DNA of 64,000 nt from Larkinella humicola (lineage in GTDB: Bacteria; Bacteroidota; Bacteroidia; Cytophagales; Spirosomataceae). The notes beneath the pieces are model-generated. The model was not told the DNA's origin, searched no databases, and saw only the letters and a list, made by a program, of their open reading frames with translations. The stretch covers positions 496,001 through 560,000 of the forward strand of contig NZ_VTWS01000006.1 of assembly GCF_008727875.1 (NCBI RefSeq). The letters are read 5' to 3'. The position numbers and the translations under genes are program-made. Of this stretch, positions 59,773-64,000 are shown one piece after another; the stretch's first letter is position 1, and every line of letters begins with the position of its first letter.

Positions 59773-62700
59773 ATGCAAATTTTCATCCCTAACAAGTCCG
59801 TCGACTGGCGAAAAATCATGCGTATCGGATTACTGCACTGGATTCTTGCCGTATTGCTGACGGGTATCGCCAATGCCCGGGAAATCGCGGCACAGTCGAT
59901 CCTGAGCAAGGATATGACGCTCCAGCTTACGAATGTTACGCTCAAGGAAGCACTGGACCGCATCCAGGAAAAAGCCAATACGAAGTTTGTGTACAGCAGC
60001 CGGGTCTCGCTGCGGGAACAAGTGTCGATCAACGTGAAAAACCAGAAGCTGGCCCGGATTCTCGACCAGTTGCTGATGCCGCGGGGCATTACCTACAAGG
60101 TGATCAACGAACAGATTGTACTGGCCCGCGAACGGGGTTTTAAACCGGAAACGGTGTTGCCGAACCTCGACGAAAAAATGGAAACCTACCTGAGCCAACA
60201 GGAAATCCGGCTGAAAGGAACCGTGCGGGCGTCCGACGGGCAGGGCGAAGCGCTGGCCGGGGTAACGGTTGTCCTGAAAGGCACCACGCGCGGTACGACC
60301 ACCGATGGCAGCGGCAATTACGAACTGGTGGTGCCCAATTCGTCGGCCGTCCTGATCTTTAGTTTTGTCGGCTACACGTCGCAGGAAATTACGGCTGGCA
60401 ACCGCTCGGTCATCAATGTAACGCTGAATCCAGACAGCAAGAGTCTGGAAGAGCTGGTGGTAGTGGGCTACGGGACCCAGAAAAAAGTAAACCTGACGGG
60501 TGCCGTGTCGCAGGTACAGGCCAAAGACCTGGAAAACCGCCCCCTGAACAACATGTCGCAGATTTTGCAGGGGATGATTCCAAACCTGAACATCACCTTC
60601 GGCACCGGCCAGCCGGGGCAGGGCGGCAGCCTGAACGTGCGCGGAGAAACCTCCATCAACGGCGGTGGGCCGCTGGTGCTCATCGACGGGGTGCCGGGCG
60701 ATATCAACCGCATCAACCCGAACGATGTGGAATCGGTGTCGGTGCTGAAAGATGCCGCAGCGTCGGCGATCTACGGCGCGCGGGGGGCGTTCGGGGTGGT
60801 GCTGGTGACAACCAAGACCGCCAAAAATGGCAAAACGAGCATTTCGTACAGCAACAACTTTGGCTGGTCGAAACCCACGGTGAGCACCGACTTCCTGACG
60901 AACGGATACGAACACACCCGGCTGAACGACGAAGCGTTTATCCGGGCAACGGGCAACAGCTATACCCGGTATTCGGAAGAAGATTATAAGGAACTGGAAG
61001 CGCGCCGGTACGACAAAAACGAAAATCCGGCCCGGCCCTGGACCGTCGTCAAAAACGTCAACGGAAAAGACATTTACAATTACTACGGCAACTACGACTG
61101 GTGGAACACGGTGTTTAACATGTCGCAGCCGTCTGCCCAGCATAATCTGAACCTGTCGGGCGGTACCGACAAAATCAATTATTACCTGTCGGGCTCGATT
61201 TTTCAGAAAGACGGGATCATGCGGACCAATACCGACAAGTTCACGTCGTATACGTTGCGCAGCAAGATCAACGCCCAACTGACGCCCTGGTTGCGGGTGA
61301 GCAACAATACGCAGTATTTCGATTCAAAATACACCTACCCGGGGCTGGAAGGGGGCGCCAACGCCAACTTCGTCGCCATCACGGTACACGCCTTACCGGC
61401 CTATGCGCCCCGCAACCCGGACGGTACGGCGACCTACAACACACTGAAAAACAACTACTCCATTGGCGACGGTTTGTTTGCCAACCTGCTGAAAGGGGTT
61501 GCGGGCGGCAAAAAAGGGGTTCACGAACTGACGACCATCAACTCGGTCACGATTGATTTTACCAAAACCTGGAACCTGGTTGCCAACCACTCCTACTCGT
61601 TCTATATCGCCGATGACTGGTACCGTTCGGCCGTGGCCCAATACTCGATCCAGCCCGGTATTCTGACCACGGTGCCGAACTACAACACCGATCAATACCG
61701 GCAAACCATGTGGTTCGATCCGATGAATGTTACAAACCTCTATTCGTCTTTCAACCACACCATTGGCAAGCATTACGTGGCGGCAACGGCCGGGATCAAC
61801 TATGAATCGAAAAAACACCAGCGGTTGTTCGGTGCCAGGAAAAACCTGCTCTCCGAAAGCCTGAACGACCTGAATCTCGGAACCGGCGAGCAATTGTCGG
61901 CGGGTGATTCGTACCGGTATTCGCTGTTCGGCGCTTTTTTCCGGCTGAATTATGATTACGTGGGGAAGTATCTGCTGGAAGTCAACGGGCGCTACGACGG
62001 AACCTCCCGGTTTGGCGAAGGTCGCCGGTACGGTTTTTTCCCGTCGGTGTCGGCGGGCTGGCGGATCAGCGAGGAATCCTTCTTTGAACCGCTGCGGAAC
62101 GTGGTGAACAGTCTCAAAATCCGGGCTTCGTACGGAACCCTGGGGAACCAGTTGCCGTCCAATACCGCGTCAGCCAGTTTTTACCCGTATGTGTCGATCA
62201 TGCCAACGGCGCAGTCGAGCTGGATCAACAACGGCCAGAAACTGTATTACGTCGATAGCCCGAACCCGATTTCGGCCGATCTGACCTGGGAAAAAGCAAC
62301 CACCTCGAACCTCGGCCTGGACGCCGATCTGTTGAAAAACCGCCTGAATCTGACGTTCGATGCCTACATCCGGAACACCACGGACATGCTGGTGCCGGGT
62401 CAGGTGCTGCCGGCGGTGTATGGCGCAACCGTGCCGACCCAGAACGCCGGAGATTTGCAGACCAGAGGCTTTGAGCTGTCGCTGGGCTGGCGGGATCAGT
62501 TTAAAGTGGGCGGCAAGACGCTGTCATACAATGCTTCCTTTATTGTGTCCGATTCAAAATCGACGATTACGAAATACGACAACCCGAACAAGATCCTGTC
62601 GAGCCGTTACGTAGGCCAGGTGATTGGTGAAATCTGGGGGTATTCCATCGACGGTTTCTTTAAAACCAATGACGAAGCCCAGGCGCATACGGTCGATCAG

Positions 62701-63375
62701 ACGCTCGTAAACCGCCAGCGACTGAGTGCCCCCGGTGAATGGAGCAAACTGCGGGCTGGCGACATTAAATTCATCGATCTGGACGGCAACGGGAAGATTG
62801 ACCAGGGGGCCAATACACTGGCCGATCACGGCGATCTGAAAATCATCGGAAACAGCCGGGCGCGGTACCGCTACGGAATGAACCTCGGCGCATCCTGGAA
62901 CGGTTTCGATCTGTCGATGCTGGCGCAGGGCATTCTGCGGAAACACTGGTATCCGGGGAACAACGCCGACAAGTTCTGGGGACCGTATTCCCGTCCGTAT
63001 TACTCCTTCATTCCGAAGGACTTCGAGCAGGATGTCTGGACGCCGGAGAATCCGGATGCCTACTTCCCGGTGCTGCGCGGCTATACGGCGCTGAACGCGG
63101 GGGGTGATCTGCAGGCGGCCAACGACCGCTACATTCAGAACGTCGGCTACCTGCGGCTGAAAAACGTGGTCATCGGCTACACCATTCCGGAACTGCTGAC
63201 GCGTAAAATCCGGATTCCCCGGGCGCGGGTTTACGTCAGTGGCGAAAACCTGCTGACCTATACGCCCCTGCGGACCAAGTACATCGACCCGGAACAATTT
63301 GACGGTGACGCAACGAATGGCCGGACGTATCCGCTGTCCAAAACCGTATCCGCGGGTCTGAACATTACTTTCTAA
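59773..63375 (+). CDS. SusC/RagA TonB-dependent transporter with STN signalling domain
   Basis: 1200 residues. The N-terminal signal region (MRIGLLHWILAVLLTGIANA at about residues 16-35) is followed by an STN domain (MTLQLTNVTLKEALDRIQEK, YSSRVSLREQVSINVKNQK), the part that contacts FecR in the periplasm; then a carboxypeptidase-regulatory-like domain (LKGTVRASDGQGEALAGVTV), a TonB box-like segment (LEELVVVGYGTQKK), the plug (LNVRGETSINGGGPLVLIDG, VLKDAAASAIYGARGAFGV) and the 22-strand barrel ending SAGLNITF. It imports a large glycan or similar ligand and reports it to the anti-sigma/ECF pair encoded upstream. The ATG at 59773 is used; an ATG at 59818 would also give a signal peptide. Confidence 0.94.
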   Translation: MQIFIPNKSVDWRKIMRIGLLHWILAVLLTGIANAREIAAQSILSKDMTLQLTNVTLKEALDRIQEKANTKFVYSSRVSLREQVSINVKNQKLARILDQLLMPRGITYKVINEQIVLARERGFKPETVLPNLDEKMETYLSQQEIRLKGTVRASDGQGEALAGVTVVLKGTTRGTTTDGSGNYELVVPNSSAVLIFSFVGYTSQEITAGNRSVINVTLNPDSKSLEELVVVGYGTQKKVNLTGAVSQVQAKDLENRPLNNMSQILQGMIPNLNITFGTGQPGQGGSLNVRGETSINGGGPLVLIDGVPGDINRINPNDVESVSVLKDAAASAIYGARGAFGVVLVTTKTAKNGKTSISYSNNFGWSKPTVSTDFLTNGYEHTRLNDEAFIRATGNSYTRYSEEDYKELEARRYDKNENPARPWTVVKNVNGKDIYNYYGNYDWWNTVFNMSQPSAQHNLNLSGGTDKINYYLSGSIFQKDGIMRTNTDKFTSYTLRSKINAQLTPWLRVSNNTQYFDSKYTYPGLEGGANANFVAITVHALPAYAPRNPDGTATYNTLKNNYSIGDGLFANLLKGVAGGKKGVHELTTINSVTIDFTKTWNLVANHSYSFYIADDWYRSAVAQYSIQPGILTTVPNYNTDQYRQTMWFDPMNVTNLYSSFNHTIGKHYVAATAGINYESKKHQRLFGARKNLLSESLNDLNLGTGEQLSAGDSYRYSLFGAFFRLNYDYVGKYLLEVNGRYDGTSRFGEGRRYGFFPSVSAGWRISEESFFEPLRNVVNSLKIRASYGTLGNQLPSNTASASFYPYVSIMPTAQSSWINNGQKLYYVDSPNPISADLTWEKATTSNLGLDADLLKNRLNLTFDAYIRNTTDMLVPGQVLPAVYGATVPTQNAGDLQTRGFELSLGWRDQFKVGGKTLSYNASFIVSDSKSTITKYDNPNKILSSRYVGQVIGEIWGYSIDGFFKTNDEAQAHTVDQTLVNRQRLSAPGEWSKLRAGDIKFIDLDGNGKIDQGANTLADHGDLKIIGNSRARYRYGMNLGASWNGFDLSMLAQGILRKHWYPGNNADKFWGPYSRPYYSFIPKDFEQDVWTPENPDAYFPVLRGYTALNAGGDLQAANDRYIQNVGYLRLKNVVIGYTIPELLTRKIRIPRARVYVSGENLLTYTPLRTKYIDPEQFDGDATNGRTYPLSKTVSAGLNITF

Positions 63376-63387
63376 CCACGACATTCG

Positions 63388-64000
63388 ATGAAAAAAATAA
63401 TCAGTCTGATCACGCTGGCCGTGGGCCTGAGTTCCTGCGATCTGGACCTGCTGCCGCAGGATGCCATCTCGCCCGAGACATTTTTCAATACCGAAAACGA
63501 CTTGCTGCTGTATACCAATTCGTTTTACAACGCCCTGCCGTCGGCCGAGGACGTGTACAACGAGGACGTGGATAATGTGGTAAAAAACAGCCTGCGCGAC
63601 GAGTTGCAGGGGACGCGCGTGGTGCCCACGAGCGGGGGCGGCTGGTCGTGGGGAACCTTGCGGAACATCAATTATTTTCTGGCTAATTCCAACAAGTGTC
63701 CCGACAAACGGGCCGTGGCCAGATACAACGGGCTGGCGCGGTTTTTCCGGGCGTACTTTTACTTTGGTATGGTGAAGCGGTTTGGTGATGTGCCCTGGTA
63801 TTCGCACACCATCGAAACCACGGATCAGGACCTGCTGACCAAAGCCCGCGACCCGCGTACGATGGTGATGGACTCCGTGCTGGCCGACCTCAACTATGCC
63901 ATCGCCAACCTGGACGCGTCCCGCCAACTGAACACCGTGACCAAGTGGACGGCCCTGGCCCTGAAATCACGTATGGCGCTGCACGAAGGTACGTTCCGAA
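63388..64000 (+). CDS. SusD/RagB lipoprotein, 3' end outside window
   Basis: First 204 codons of a SusD homologue, partner of the STN-SusC upstream (12-bp gap). It has a lipoprotein signal (MKKIISLITLAVGLSSC), then LDLLPQDAISPETFFNTEND and RYNGLARFFRAYFYFGMVKRFGDVPWY, the conserved first TPR block of SusD. The frame is open to the last base. Substrate is unknown. Confidence 0.93.
   Translation, partial: MKKIISLITLAVGLSSCDLDLLPQDAISPETFFNTENDLLLYTNSFYNALPSAEDVYNEDVDNVVKNSLRDELQGTRVVPTSGGGWSWGTLRNINYFLANSNKCPDKRAVARYNGLARFFRAYFYFGMVKRFGDVPWYSHTIETTDQDLLTKARDPRTMVMDSVLADLNYAIANLDASRQLNTVTKWTALALKSRMALHEGTFR

Noticed and set aside
59830-61278. 482-codon open frame on the minus strand
   Set aside because: It lies fully inside the STN-SusC gene, has no signal or domain, and its composition (Val/His/Arg-rich) is what the antisense of a GC-rich gene gives.
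62554-63927. 457-codon open frame on the minus strand
   Set aside because: Antisense of the end of STN-SusC and the start of SusD; no recognisable domain.

Overview
The window looks like chromosome of a moderately GC-rich Bacteroidota, most like the Cytophagales (Spirosoma/Larkinella/Dyadobacter type). The evidence is two SusC/SusD pairs, an ECF sigma/FecR pair feeding a SusC with an STN domain, a type IX secretion (T9SS) C-terminal domain, gldF, DUF4199/DUF4270/DUF4907 proteins, many lipobox lipoproteins, and Bacteroidota-type promoters (TTTG-N19-TAnnTTTG) in front of several genes. No rRNA, tRNA, CRISPR array, prophage or complete insertion sequence was seen.

Layout. 1-6.6 kb (+): end of an S41 protease, an outer-membrane barrel candidate, a Kelch lipoprotein with DUF4907 and DUF4270 partners, and a secreted alkaline-phosphatase-superfamily enzyme. 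6.6-18.8 kb (-): a polysaccharide-utilisation-type locus for sialic acid or a related acidic sugar. In transcription order it is an enolase-superfamily dehydratase/racemase, SusC, SusD, GH33 sialidase, a second BNR protein, NanA-type lyase, NanM-type mutarotase and an MFS sugar-acid permease. Two matching 19-bp palindromic operators sit in front of the enolase gene and susC. 18.8-25.3 kb (-): VanZ-like protein, gldF, two DUF4199 proteins, a dihydroorotase homologue without its HxH metal site, gcvH, and a PQQ dehydrogenase with an internal cytochrome c. 25.4-31.8 kb (-): a large SGNH esterase/ricin-lectin/T9SS cargo protein, two paralogous YD-repeat-like lipoproteins with a remnant of a third, and a lipocalin-like lipoprotein. 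32.2-37.2 kb: YbjQ, a barrel with a Lys/Ala/Pro-rich linker, and a VWA/AAA+ ATPase gene pair with a Phd/Doc-like toxin-antitoxin pair between them; the toxin gene carries an in-frame stop. 37.4-48.2 kb: thrA-thrB, a Wzi-like porin, ald, tsaE, a Gfo/Idh/MocA oxidoreductase and a phosphoglucomutase. 48.3-57.5 kb (-): tripartite RND efflux system behind an OmpR-type two-component system. 57.6-64 kb (+): ECF sigma, FecR, a possible leader peptide with hairpins, STN-SusC, and a partial SusD.

Running through the window are at least eight intergenic inverted-repeat elements in four families. Three copies share a TTTACGGTTTTCAG core, three share a CCCCTAAAGGGG core with a 28-29-nt loop, one is a 54-bp near-perfect hairpin, and one is a 190-bp cruciform. 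They sit between genes, in convergent gaps and inside operons, and are the clearest structure not explained by the genes.

The strongest leads are the two-operator acidic-sugar locus, the dispersed hairpin families, the nonsense-mutated Doc toxin inside the VWA/AAA+ cluster, the metal-site-less dihydroorotase, and the structured leader of the STN-SusC gene.
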